In this document: piece by piece, positions 38,347 through 46,276 of the stretch
Position numbering within the stretch: the stretch's first letter is position 1
Layout of the letters: each line of letters begins with the position of its first letter
Source of the DNA: Alcaligenaceae bacterium
Lineage (GTDB): Bacteria; Pseudomonadota; Gammaproteobacteria; Burkholderiales; Burkholderiaceae_B
Direction: 5' to 3'
NCBI GenBank assembly: GCA_029263615.1
Contig: JAJUFT010000008.1
Coordinates: 1-47,029 of the forward strand
DNA: 47,029 bases
Notes under the pieces: model-generated
Seen by the model: the letters and a program-made list of their open reading frames with translations, nothing else
The model's database searches: none
What the model was told of the DNA's origin: nothing
Program-made: the position numbers and the translations under genes

Positions 38347-38634
38347 GTGCCTATCTATGCGTACAAGTGTGGTTCCTGTGGTCATGAACAGGACGTGCTT
38401 CAGAAGATGTCTGACCCCGTGCTCACCGTCTGCCCCGAGTGCGGACAGGAAAGCTACGTCAAGCAGGTGACCGCGGCAGGCTTCCAGCTCAAGGGGTCGG
38501 GCTGGTACGTGACGGATTTCCGCAATAACGGTTCCGGCGGCAAGGCGTCGGGCAGTTCCAGTGGCGCGGGCGACTCGGGGTCGAGCACGTCCGCCGCAAG
38601 CAGCCCAGGCTCAAGCAGCAGCGCGTCCGCCTGA
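38347..38634 (+). CDS. FmdB family zinc-ribbon protein
   Basis: This 95-residue protein has an FmdB-type zinc ribbon: C8 and C11 (YKCGSCGHEQDV), then C29 and C32 (VCPECG), followed by the conserved TAAGFQLKGSGWYVTDF. The last 35 residues are a serine/glycine/alanine-rich tail, probably disordered. FmdB proteins are putative regulators or metal-binding accessory proteins; no firm function. The start is a GTG. In many Burkholderiales I recall a DUF502 membrane-protein gene lying between this gene and aspS; here only 165-180 bases separate them. Confidence 0.92.
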   Translation: MPIYAYKCGSCGHEQDVLQKMSDPVLTVCPECGQESYVKQVTAAGFQLKGSGWYVTDFRNNGSGGKASGSSSGAGDSGSSTSAASSPGSSSSASA

Positions 38635-38703
38635 AGCGGGCGCATCCGTCCCGGTCGCAGGGTGCATCAGCCCCGTCCGGGATTCCCGGGAACCTGTTCC
38701 CTT

Positions 38704-38709
38704 TATAAT
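38704..38709 (+). promoter_or_regulatory. Candidate -10 box for aspS
   Basis: TATAAT lies in the fmdB-aspS gap. The palindrome TTCCCGGGAA (38683-38692) covers the place where a -35 box would be, so it might be a regulator site; no clear -35 consensus is visible. Confidence 0.35.
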
Positions 38710-38814
38710 TCCGTCGAAGCAGGTCAGCGATAACGGCGGGGTGCGCCGAGAACGGTCGGCCCGCCCGCCGTCCGGCGGAACACTTAGAAAGTCATTTACA
38801 TGGAGTCATCCTCG

Positions 38815-40605
38815 ATGCGTACCTGCTACACGGGCGAGGTCAGCAAAGCCCATCTGGGCCAAACCGTCACTTTATTCGGCTGGGTTCACCGCCGTCGCGA
38901 CCATGGCGGGGTCATCTTCATCGATCTTCGCGATCGCGCCGGCCTGGCGCAGATCGTGGTCGACCCGGACAATCAGGAAGCCTTCGCGATTGCCGAGCGC
39001 ATCCGCAATGAATTCTGCGTGCGCATCACCGGTCTGGTGCGCGAGCGGCCCGCCGGTACGGTCAACCCGGAGCTCGCTTCCGGTGAAATCGAAGTGCTGT
39101 GCCGCGAGCTCGAGATCCTGAATCCGTCGGTCACGCCCCCCTTCCAGCTCGACGACGACAACCTGTCCGAGACCACGCGCCTGACTCACCGCGTGCTCGA
39201 CCTGCGCCGCCCGCAGATGCAGAAGAACCTCATGCTGCGCTATCGCGTCGCCATGGAGGTCCGCAAGTATCTGGACGAGCTCGGTTTCGTCGACATCGAA
39301 ACCCCGATGCTCACCAAGAGCACACCGGAAGGCGCGCGCGACTACCTCGTGCCTTCGCGGGTCAACGCCGGCGAATTCTTCGCGCTGCCGCAGTCGCCCC
39401 AGCTGTTCAAGCAGATGCTGATGGTGGCCGGTTTCGACCGCTACTATCAGATCACCAAGTGCTTCCGAGACGAAGACCTGCGTGCCGACCGCCAGCCTGA
39501 ATTCACGCAGATCGACTGCGAAACCTCCTTCCTGAACGAAGTGGAAATCCGCGAGATCTTCGAAGGCATGCTGCGTCACGTGTTCTCCAAGGTCCAGAAG
39601 GCGGAACTGCCCGAGCGCTTCCCCACCATGACCTGGGAAGAGGCGATGCGCCGCTTCGGCTCCGACAAGCCCGATCTCCGCGTCAAACTCGAGTTCACCG
39701 ATGTTGCCGACCTCATGAAGAACGTCGACTTCAAGGTGTTCGCCGCGCCGGCCAACGATCCGGCCTGCCGCGTGGTGGCCCTGCGCGTTCCGGGCGGTGC
39801 CGCCATGACCCGCAGCGAAATCGACGCCTACACCCAGTTTGTGGGCATCTATGGCGCCAAGGGTCTGGCCTACATCAAGGTCAACGACGCTGCCTCGATT
39901 CCCGAGGGTCTGCAGTCGCCCATCGTCAAGAACATCCATGTCGATGCCCTCAAGGGCCTGATCGAGCGCACCGGCGCCCAAAGCGGCGACCTGATCTTCT
40001 TCGGTGCAGACAAGACCAAGGTGGTGAACGACGCCATCGGTGCCCTGCGCGTCAAGATCGGCCACAGCGAGTTCGGCCGTGAGCATGGCCTGTTCGAAGA
40101 AGGCTGGAAGCCGCTGTGGGTCATCGACTTCCCGATGTTCGAATATGACGAGGAAGAGGGCCGCTACTTTGCCGCTCACCACCCCTTCACCAGCCCCAAG
40201 GACGGCCACGAGGATCTGCTCGAAACCGATCCTTCCAAGGCGCTGGCCAAGGCGTACGACATCGTGCTCAACGGCTGGGAAATCGGTGGCGGGTCGGTGC
40301 GTATCCACCGCGCCGACGTCCAGTCCAAGGTGTTCCGCGCCCTGAACATCGGCGAGGAAGAAGCCCGTCTCAAGTTCGGCTTCCTGCTGGACGCACTGCA
40401 GTATGGTGCACCCCCGCATGGTGGTGTTGCATTCGGCCTCGATCGTCTGGTCACCATGATGGCTGGCGCCGAGTCCATTCGCGACGTCATAGCCTTCCCC
40501 AAGACGCAGCGGGCACAATGTCTGCTTACGCAGGCTCCGTCCGCCGTTGACGAGAAGCAGTTGCGCGAACTTCACATCCGGTTGCGCAATACCGAAGTCA
40601 AATAA
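38815..40605 (+). CDS. aspS: Aspartate--tRNA ligase
   Basis: AspRS charges tRNA with aspartate. The protein of about 596 residues has an N-terminal OB-fold anticodon-binding domain ([23 protein letters not shown]), the class II catalytic core with motif 2 [19 protein letters not shown], the bacterial insertion (GAD-type) domain, and motif 3 [13 protein letters not shown]. The Met at 38815 (MRTCYTGEV) fits homologues and has GGAG (38802-38805) at good spacing. The ATG at 38800 would add five residues, in which that GGAG would then be coding. Whether the enzyme is discriminating or also makes Asp-tRNA(Asn) depends on gatCAB, not seen here. Confidence 0.98.
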   Translation: MRTCYTGEVSKAHLGQTVTLFGWVHRRRDHGGVIFIDLRDRAGLAQIVVDPDNQEAFAIAERIRNEFCVRITGLVRERPAGTVNPELASGEIEVLCRELEILNPSVTPPFQLDDDNLSETTRLTHRVLDLRRPQMQKNLMLRYRVAMEVRKYLDELGFVDIETPMLTKSTPEGARDYLVPSRVNAGEFFALPQSPQLFKQMLMVAGFDRYYQITKCFRDEDLRADRQPEFTQIDCETSFLNEVEIREIFEGMLRHVFSKVQKAELPERFPTMTWEEAMRRFGSDKPDLRVKLEFTDVADLMKNVDFKVFAAPANDPACRVVALRVPGGAAMTRSEIDAYTQFVGIYGAKGLAYIKVNDAASIPEGLQSPIVKNIHVDALKGLIERTGAQSGDLIFFGADKTKVVNDAIGALRVKIGHSEFGREHGLFEEGWKPLWVIDFPMFEYDEEEGRYFAAHHPFTSPKDGHEDLLETDPSKALAKAYDIVLNGWEIGGGSVRIHRADVQSKVFRALNIGEEEARLKFGFLLDALQYGAPPHGGVAFGLDRLVTMMAGAESIRDVIAFPKTQRAQCLLTQAPSAVDEKQLRELHIRLRNTEVK

Positions 40606-40619
40606 GGAGAAAGCCTCCG

Positions 40620-41456
40620 GTGACCATCCTCAGGGTCGTCAGCTACAACATCCACAAGGGTCGCTCAGCGATGGGTACCCGCGAGACGCTGACGGCCCTG
40701 CGCCTGGGGCTCTACAACCTGCGACCTGACCTGGTCTTCCTGCAGGAAGTTCAGGGTCGCAACGAGCGGCAGTTCAATCTCGATGGCCAGCACGAATCGC
40801 TGGCCGCGGTGCTCGAGATGCAGGCTGCCTATGGCTGCAATGCCATCCGGCCACGCACCGACCACGGCAATGCGCTGCTGTCGCGATTCCCCATTCTGCA
40901 ATTCGAGAACCAGGACATTTCCGACCATCGCCTGGAGCAGCGCGGGCTGCTGCATGCGGTCGTCGATATCAATGGCACGCCGGTGCACTGCCTGGTCGTT
41001 CATCTGGGTCTGTTCGGCGGCAGCCGCTCTCGGCAGGTGGCCGCTCTGGTGGAACGCATCCGGCGGCTCGTCCCCGACGATGAACCGGTGCTGATCGCCG
41101 GCGATTTCAACGACTGGAACAACCGTCTCGCCCCGCTGTTCGTGCAGCAGCTGGGGCTGTACGAAGTGTTCGCCGTGGCGCCGCACGCGCGCGACCCGCG
41201 GCTATTGCGGCGGCTGCGCCGTTCTCTGGCCTTCCGTCAGCGGCCGCTGGCACAGAAAGTCCATGAGCTGGGCGTCCAGGGCGCCGCGCGCATGACCCCG
41301 CCGCCTCGCACCTTTCCCTCTGCCTTCCCCTGGTTGCGGCTGGACCGCATCTACCAGCGCGGCTTCGCGGTCAGAAGCGCCAAGGTGCTGCACGGGCCGC
41401 CCTGGCGTCAGCTCTCGGACCACGCACCCCTGTTCGCCGAACTCGAGCTGCCGTGA
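40620..41456 (+). CDS. Endonuclease/exonuclease/phosphatase (EEP) family protein
   Basis: This 278-residue protein has the EEP metallophosphoesterase layout: the opening RVVSYNIHKGRS, LVFLQEVQGRN with the metal-ligand glutamate, IAGDFNDWN with the catalytic Asp/Asn, and the closing SDHAPLFAEL with the catalytic His. No signal peptide is seen. Substrate is unknown; the family ranges from nucleases to lipid phosphatases. It starts with GTG, with AAGGAGA (40604-40610) overlapping the aspS stop, and is followed closely by a cardiolipin synthase gene, a frequent pairing in proteobacteria that suggests a role in phospholipid metabolism. Confidence 0.92.
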   Translation: MTILRVVSYNIHKGRSAMGTRETLTALRLGLYNLRPDLVFLQEVQGRNERQFNLDGQHESLAAVLEMQAAYGCNAIRPRTDHGNALLSRFPILQFENQDISDHRLEQRGLLHAVVDINGTPVHCLVVHLGLFGGSRSRQVAALVERIRRLVPDDEPVLIAGDFNDWNNRLAPLFVQQLGLYEVFAVAPHARDPRLLRRLRRSLAFRQRPLAQKVHELGVQGAARMTPPPRTFPSAFPWLRLDRIYQRGFAVRSAKVLHGPPWRQLSDHAPLFAELELP

Positions 41457-41500
41457 GGTCCTGATGCGCACGACCTTGTTCGTCCCCCCGGAGCGTCGTC

Positions 41501-42730
41501 ATGGTTCAGCGCACACTTAAGGTCAGGTGGCGGGAAGGCAATGACATCCGCCTCCTGCACAATGGCGGCGAATTCTTTCCTGCCCTCATCCGGGCGATCG
41601 AAAATGCCAGGCGCTCGGTCCACCTGGAAACCTACATCTTCAATCTGGATGAGACCGGCCGGCGGGTGGTCGATGCCCTGGGTCGTGCGCAGGCGCGCGG
41701 CGTGAAGGTGAGGGTGGTCCTCGACGGATTCGGCTGCAACGAAACGGCCTTCGATGTCTGCGACCTGCTGGGCAAGAGCGGCATCCGGCACCGCATCTAC
41801 CGTCCGGAACCGACCGGCCTGCGCCAGGCGGCAATCAACCTGCGGCGGCTGCGGCGCATGCACCGCAAGACCTGCGTGGTGGACGGGGTCGTGGGTTTCG
41901 TCGGCGGCATCAACATCCTGGATGACTTTGAAGACGTCCCCAATGACGGCAAGGGCCCGCGGCCGCGCTTCGATTTCGCGGTGGAAATGCGCGGCCCCGT
42001 CGTCGATGATCTGGTACACGCCCAGAGCGCTCTCTGGCTGCGCATGGGCTGGCGTGGCCCGGACGGGGGCATGGGCTTCTACCGTCGCTTCCAGCAATGG
42101 GGAGAGCGGCTGCTCAAGCGACGCGAAGCGCGTCATGTGCCGGCCGCCAATGGCATGCGCGCGGCCCTGGTGCTGCGCGACAACCTGCGCCATCGCCAGC
42201 GCATCGAAGAGGCTTACCTGGCCGCCATCAGCCTGGCCCGCCGGGACATCCTGATCGCCAATGCCTATTTCTTCCCGGGCCGGCGTCTGCGCAAGGCTTT
42301 GCGCAAGGCCGCCCGGCGCGGCGTGAAGGTCAGGCTGTTCCTGCAGGGCCGCGCCGAATACGCCATGCAGTATCGCGCCTGCCGCTACATGTATAACGAC
42401 CTGCTCGCCGACGGCATGGAAATCCATGAATACATGGCCAGCTATCTGCATGCCAAGGTGGCGGTGATGGACGACTATGCTATGGTGGGCTCCTCGAATC
42501 TGGACCCCTTCAGCCTGCTGCTGGCGCGCGAAGCGAACGTATTCGTCGACCATGCGGGCTTTGCCGCTGACCTCAAGAGCGCACTGGAATCCGAAATGCA
42601 GGCCGACGCCCAGGTGGTGACGGAAGAGCACCTGAAGAAGCGCAATGTCCTGGAGCGCCTGCTCGACGCCTTTTCCTACGGCATGCTGCGCTTTGGCGTG
42701 GCCCTGACGGGAAAGTCGTCGCAGTATTGA
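41501..42730 (+). CDS. clsB: Cardiolipin synthase B-like phospholipase D family protein
   Basis: This 409-residue protein has two HKD motifs of the phospholipase D superfamily: HRKTCVVD with His121 and HAKVAVMD with His317, each followed by the expected GG[I/S]N-type turn (FVGGIN; VGSSNLDPFS). It lacks N-terminal membrane helices, as in ClsB/YbhO rather than ClsA. The likely reaction is condensation of phosphatidyl donors with phosphatidylglycerol to form cardiolipin. In E. coli the ybhP (EEP)-ybhO pair has the same order as the gene pair here. Confidence 0.92.
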   Translation: MVQRTLKVRWREGNDIRLLHNGGEFFPALIRAIENARRSVHLETYIFNLDETGRRVVDALGRAQARGVKVRVVLDGFGCNETAFDVCDLLGKSGIRHRIYRPEPTGLRQAAINLRRLRRMHRKTCVVDGVVGFVGGINILDDFEDVPNDGKGPRPRFDFAVEMRGPVVDDLVHAQSALWLRMGWRGPDGGMGFYRRFQQWGERLLKRREARHVPAANGMRAALVLRDNLRHRQRIEEAYLAAISLARRDILIANAYFFPGRRLRKALRKAARRGVKVRLFLQGRAEYAMQYRACRYMYNDLLADGMEIHEYMASYLHAKVAVMDDYAMVGSSNLDPFSLLLAREANVFVDHAGFAADLKSALESEMQADAQVVTEEHLKKRNVLERLLDAFSYGMLRFGVALTGKSSQY

Positions 42731-42780
42731 GCGGGGTTCAGATAAGATCGGGGCAGGGCGCCGTGCCCGCCAACGTTTCG

Positions 42781-42817
42781 GCAAGGTCTGGTCATCGGGA
42801 TCAGGCCTTGCGCATTT
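42781..42817 (+). terminator. Terminator-like hairpin between clsB and adhC
   Basis: GCAAGGTCTGGTC (42781-42793) pairs along its whole length, with G-T wobbles, with GATCAGGCCTTGC (42799-42811), followed by GCATTTT. It ends four bases before the adhC ribosome-binding site (AGGAGG, 42821-42826), so it may end the clsB transcript or sit in the adhC leader. Confidence 0.6.
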
Positions 42818-42830
42818 TCTAGGAGGACTC

Positions 42831-43937
42831 ATGAAAACCAAAGCTGCTGTTGCCTGGAAGGCCGGCGAACCCCTGACCATCGAGGAAGTCGAGCTGCAAG
42901 GTCCGAAGGCGTTCGAGGTACTGGTTGAAGTGAAGGCCACCGGCATCTGCCATACCGACTACTACACTTTGTCGGGTGCAGACCCTGAAGGCCTGTTCCC
43001 CGCCATTCTCGGCCACGAAGGCGCCGGGGTGGTGCTGGAGGTCGGCCCGGGGGTTACTTCGCTCAAGCCCGGTGATCATGTCATTCCTCTGTACACGCCC
43101 GAATGCCGCCAGTGCAAATCCTGCCTGTCGCGCAAGACCAACCTGTGCACCGCCATTCGCGCCACCCAGGGCAAGGGGCTGATGCCTGACGGAACAAGCC
43201 GCTTCTCCATCGGCGGCAAGCCGCTGCACCACTACATGGGTACCTCCACCTTCGCCAACCACATCGTGGTGCCGGAAATCGCGCTGGCCAAGGTGCGCAG
43301 CGACGCCCCCTTCGACAAGATCTGCTATATCGGCTGTGGGGTCACCACCGGCCTGGGCGCCGTGCTCTACACCGCCAAAGTCGAGGCGGGCGCCAACGTG
43401 GTCGTGTTCGGCCTGGGCGGCATCGGCCTGAACGTCATCCAGGGCGCCAAGATGGTTGGCGCCGACAAGATCATCGGTGTGGACATCAACCCCGCACGCG
43501 AAGCCATGGCCCGCCAGTTCGGCATGACCCACTTCGTGAACCCGAACGAAGTCGAAAACGTCGTCGACCACATCATTCAGCTCACTGACGGGGGCGCCGA
43601 CTATTCCTTCGAGTGCATCGGCAACACCAAGGTCATGCGCGAGGCGCTGGAGTGCTGCCATCGTGGCTGGGGCCAGTCCATCATCATCGGCGTGGCCGAA
43701 GCCGGCGCCGAAATCTCCACCCGTCCGTTCCAGCTGGTCACCGGCCGCGTCTGGAAGGGTTCGGCATTCGGCGGCGCACGGGGCCGCACCGATGTGCCAC
43801 GCATTGTCGACTGGTACATGGAAGGCAAGATCAACATCGATGATCTCATCACTCACACGCTGCCGCTGGAGCGCATCAATGAAGGTTTCGACCTGATGAA
43901 GCGCGGCGAATCCATTCGTTCGGTCGTGGTCTATTGA
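42831..43937 (+). CDS. adhC: S-(hydroxymethyl)glutathione dehydrogenase / class III alcohol dehydrogenase
   Basis: This enzyme oxidises S-hydroxymethylglutathione, formed from formaldehyde and glutathione, to S-formylglutathione with NAD; it can also reduce S-nitrosoglutathione. The 368-residue protein has catalytic-zinc ligands C40 (GICHTDYYT) and H62 (LGHEGAG), the structural-zinc cysteines C92, C95, C98 and C106, and the Rossmann motif FGLGGIGLNV. The close match of length and motifs to class III ADH is clear. AGGAGG precedes the ATG. The next gene encodes the following enzyme, S-formylglutathione hydrolase. No frmR-type repressor gene is seen nearby. Confidence 0.97.
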   Translation: MKTKAAVAWKAGEPLTIEEVELQGPKAFEVLVEVKATGICHTDYYTLSGADPEGLFPAILGHEGAGVVLEVGPGVTSLKPGDHVIPLYTPECRQCKSCLSRKTNLCTAIRATQGKGLMPDGTSRFSIGGKPLHHYMGTSTFANHIVVPEIALAKVRSDAPFDKICYIGCGVTTGLGAVLYTAKVEAGANVVVFGLGGIGLNVIQGAKMVGADKIIGVDINPAREAMARQFGMTHFVNPNEVENVVDHIIQLTDGGADYSFECIGNTKVMREALECCHRGWGQSIIIGVAEAGAEISTRPFQLVTGRVWKGSAFGGARGRTDVPRIVDWYMEGKINIDDLITHTLPLERINEGFDLMKRGESIRSVVVY

Positions 43938-43967
43938 TTCTGGATGAGCGAGGTTAAGGAACAATCC

Positions 43968-44822
43968 ATGTCAGAAAATCTGGAGGTCATCAGCCGTCAT
44001 CGCTGCTTCGAAGGCACGCAGACGTTCTACAAGCATGCGTCCGGCACCATCGGGCTGCCCATGCGTTTCTCGGTCTTTGTTCCGCCTCAGGCGGAACAGG
44101 GGCGTGTGCCGGTCCTGTTCTACCTGGCCGGCCTGACCTGCACGGAAGAAACCTTCATGATCAAGGCGGGGGCCCAGCGTCGCGCCGCCGAGCTCGGTCT
44201 CATGCTGGTGTCACCCGACACCAGCCCGCGGGGGGCGGGCGTGCCCGGCGAAGATGATGACTGGGATTTCGGCACCGGGGCCGGCTTCTACCTGGATGCC
44301 AGGCGGGAGCCGTGGTCGAAGCACTATCGCATGGAAAGCTATGTCACCCGGGAACTGTTCGAACTGGCCACCACCGTGCTGCCGGGCGACCCGGAACGAG
44401 CCGGCATCTTCGGCCACTCCATGGGGGGCCACGGCGCGCTGACGCTGGCCCTGCGCCATCCGGGCCGCTATCGCTCCGTGTCGGCGTTCGCCCCCATCGC
44501 GGCGCCCGCGCGCTGCCCTTGGGGTGAGAAGGCCTTCAGTGGCTACCTGGGCGATGACCGGTCGCAGTGGGCCGAACACGATGCGTCCGAGCTGATGGCC
44601 AGGGCCTCCATGCCCTTCCCGGAAGGCATCCTCATCGATCAGGGGCTGGCGGACAATTTCCTCGAGCTGCAGCTTTACCCGGAAGCCTTTGAAGCGGCCT
44701 GCCAGCAGGCGGGTCAGCCGCTCACCCTGCGGCGCCATGAAGGCTACGACCACGGTTACTATTTCATCAGCACCTTCATGGATTCCCACCTGGAGTTCCA
44801 TGCACGGCAGCTGAAGAAGTAG
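43968..44822 (+). CDS. fghA: S-formylglutathione hydrolase
   Basis: FghA hydrolyses S-formylglutathione to formate and glutathione, completing formaldehyde detoxification begun by the upstream dehydrogenase. The 284-residue esterase-D-type protein has the nucleophile elbow GHSMGGHGAL, LAGLTCTEETFMIKAGAQR, SPDTSPRG and the C-terminal GYDHGYYF with the catalytic His. I place the start at the ATG at 43968 (MSENLEVIS) because AAGGA (43956-43960) precedes it. A start at 43944 is in frame but lacks a ribosome-binding site. The gap to adhC is 30 bases, so they form an operon. Confidence 0.96.
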   Translation: MSENLEVISRHRCFEGTQTFYKHASGTIGLPMRFSVFVPPQAEQGRVPVLFYLAGLTCTEETFMIKAGAQRRAAELGLMLVSPDTSPRGAGVPGEDDDWDFGTGAGFYLDARREPWSKHYRMESYVTRELFELATTVLPGDPERAGIFGHSMGGHGALTLALRHPGRYRSVSAFAPIAAPARCPWGEKAFSGYLGDDRSQWAEHDASELMARASMPFPEGILIDQGLADNFLELQLYPEAFEAACQQAGQPLTLRRHEGYDHGYYFISTFMDSHLEFHARQLKK

Positions 44823-44956
44823 GCACCACGGGAAGTCGGGCAAAGGGGAGTCGGGGCACGGCCTGAGCGCATCAAGGACCCGGTACGGGCACGGCCCCGG
44901 TCTTGCTGTACGCTTTTCAGCGGGAACTTGCTGGCGGGTTCTCCGTCAAATGGGTA

Positions 44957-44983
44957 TTAGCACTCTCGCTTCATGAGTGCTAA
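44957..44983 (+). promoter_or_regulatory. Perfect CIRCE operator (HrcA site) upstream of rpoH
   Basis: TTAGCACTC (44957-44965), nine bases, then GAGTGCTAA (44975-44983) match the CIRCE consensus at all 18 defined positions. CIRCE is the operator of the heat-shock repressor HrcA. It lies 45 bases before rpoH. TTAGCA (44957-44962) and TAATAT (44981-44986), 18 bases apart, could be the promoter, so repressor binding would cover it. The remainder of the fghA-rpoH gap (44823-44956) shows no gene. Confidence 0.92.
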
Positions 44984-45027
44984 TATCATGAATACATGGA
45001 CTTTTTATTGTGAGGAACTGCCATCCG

Positions 45028-45909
45028 ATGACCCAAGCACAGTCCCTTGCCCTGACCCCCCAGAATGCTCTGGCGGTCGCTGTTTCCAACCCCGGCGCGC
45101 TGGGAACGATCGAGGCCTACATCAGCGCCGTGAATCGTATTCCAATGCTCACGGCAGAGGAAGAATTGTCGCTAGGGCGGCGCTTGCGTGACCACTCGGA
45201 TCTCGACGCCGCCCGGCAGTTGGTGATGTCCCACCTGCGTCTGGTGGTATCCATTTCCCGGCAATACCTGGGCTACGGCCTGCCGCATGCCGACCTCATC
45301 CAGGAAGGCAACATCGGTCTCATGAAGGCGGTCAAGCGCTTTGATGTCGATCGCGGCGTGCGCCTGGTGTCCTTCGCTGTGCACTGGATCAAGGCAGAGA
45401 TCCACGAATACATCGTGCGCAACTGGAGGCTGGTCAAGGTGGCCACCACCAAGGCGCAGCGCAAACTCTTCTTCAACCTGCGCCGCATGCGCCCCGACGG
45501 TCAGACGCTGGACACCGATCAGGTCGAGGAAATCGCCCGCGAGCTGAACGTGCGCCCGCAGGACGTCAGCGAGATGGAGATTCGCATGGCGGGTCGCGAA
45601 CTGGCGCTCGAAGCACCGTCCGACGACGAAGACGCCTACGCTCCCATCTCCTTCCTGTCCGATGAAGGTCAGGATGAACCGTCTCAGGTTCTGGAGCGCC
45701 GCGCGCACGACCAGTTGCAGGGTCCCTTGCTGGAAAAGGCGCTGGAAAGCCTCGACCCGCGTTCGCGCCATATCGTGCAGGCGCGCTGGCTTCAGGATGA
45801 AGGGGGGGCCACCCTGACCGAGCTGGCCGCCGAATACGGCATTTCGGCCGAACGCGTCCGCCAGATTGAAGCGGCTGCATTCAAGAAACTCCGGGCGGCG
45901 CTGCAGTAG
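45028..45909 (+). CDS. rpoH: RNA polymerase sigma factor RpoH (sigma-32)
   Basis: RpoH directs RNA polymerase to heat-shock promoters. The 293-residue protein has sigma region 2 (DLIQEGNIGLMKAVKRFD, RLVSFAVHWIKAEIHEYI), the RpoH-specific box QRKLFFNLRRM, and region 4 with the helix-turn-helix LTELAAEYGISAERVRQIE. The ATG at 45028 has GAGGAA (45012-45017) upstream; a GTG at 45010 is in frame but lies on top of that site. A perfect CIRCE element precedes it, so HrcA probably represses transcription of this sigma factor in unstressed cells. It ends in TAG. Confidence 0.97.
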   Translation: MTQAQSLALTPQNALAVAVSNPGALGTIEAYISAVNRIPMLTAEEELSLGRRLRDHSDLDAARQLVMSHLRLVVSISRQYLGYGLPHADLIQEGNIGLMKAVKRFDVDRGVRLVSFAVHWIKAEIHEYIVRNWRLVKVATTKAQRKLFFNLRRMRPDGQTLDTDQVEEIARELNVRPQDVSEMEIRMAGRELALEAPSDDEDAYAPISFLSDEGQDEPSQVLERRAHDQLQGPLLEKALESLDPRSRHIVQARWLQDEGGATLTELAAEYGISAERVRQIEAAAFKKLRAALQ

Positions 45910-46081
45910 GCGGGCAGATCTGTTACAAAAAGTTTCAATTATCTCGCGGCCTCGGTGAACTATTTCATGGGGGCGCTGACTAAACGAAGACAGTCGTCCA
46001 TGCAGCGTCTCAGACGTACCCCGGATACTGTCGTCCGCTTCATGTTTCTCCTCTTCCCCTCCCTTGAAGAAGCGGATGTTC
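45910..46081 (+). other. Non-coding stretch after rpoH with a stem
   Basis: No convincing gene is seen between rpoH and its terminator. GACAGT (45989-45994) can pair with ACTGTC (46027-46032), with TCC/GGA pairing inside and CGTC/GACG (CGTCTCAGACG near 46005-46015) at the tip. GTCGTCC occurs twice (45993-45999 and 46030-46036). This may be the rpoH 3' untranslated region or a small RNA ending at the terminator; no clear promoter supports the latter. Confidence 0.35.
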
Positions 46082-46109
46082 AAAAGGCACCATCAGGTGC
46101 CTTTTTTTT
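46082..46109 (+). terminator. Terminator downstream of rpoH
   Basis: GGCACC (46086-46091), loop ATCA, GGTGCC (46096-46101) is followed by eight T (46102-46109) and preceded by four A, which lengthen the stem and allow weak function on the other strand. It lies about 170 bases after the rpoH stop. Confidence 0.88.
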
Positions 46110-46148
46110 ATGCGCAACATGGGCGCAGCGCGTTAGGTGCGGGTAAAT

Positions 46149-46244
46149 ATTCAATCTGAAATCATAAGCTTATGCAGTCGCCCTTCATAATTTAATAATG
46201 ATTGAATCGTTCGCGTGAAATTGAGCCGCTCCTAGAATCGTTCT
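46149..46244 (+). promoter_or_regulatory. AT-rich regulatory region of the flavin monooxygenase gene
   Basis: This AT-rich stretch in GC-rich DNA has a perfect 12-base palindrome, CATAAGCTTATG (46163-46174), and an inverted repeat, ATTCAAT (46149-46155) with ATTGAAT (46201-46207). TAGAAT (46233-46238) is a likely -10 box, with TTCGCG (46210-46215) as a poor -35 at 17 bases. The palindromes look like sites for a transcription factor not encoded here. Confidence 0.4.
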
Positions 46245-46276
46245 CCATGAAGTTCGTTCAGACAAGGGAGAACACG

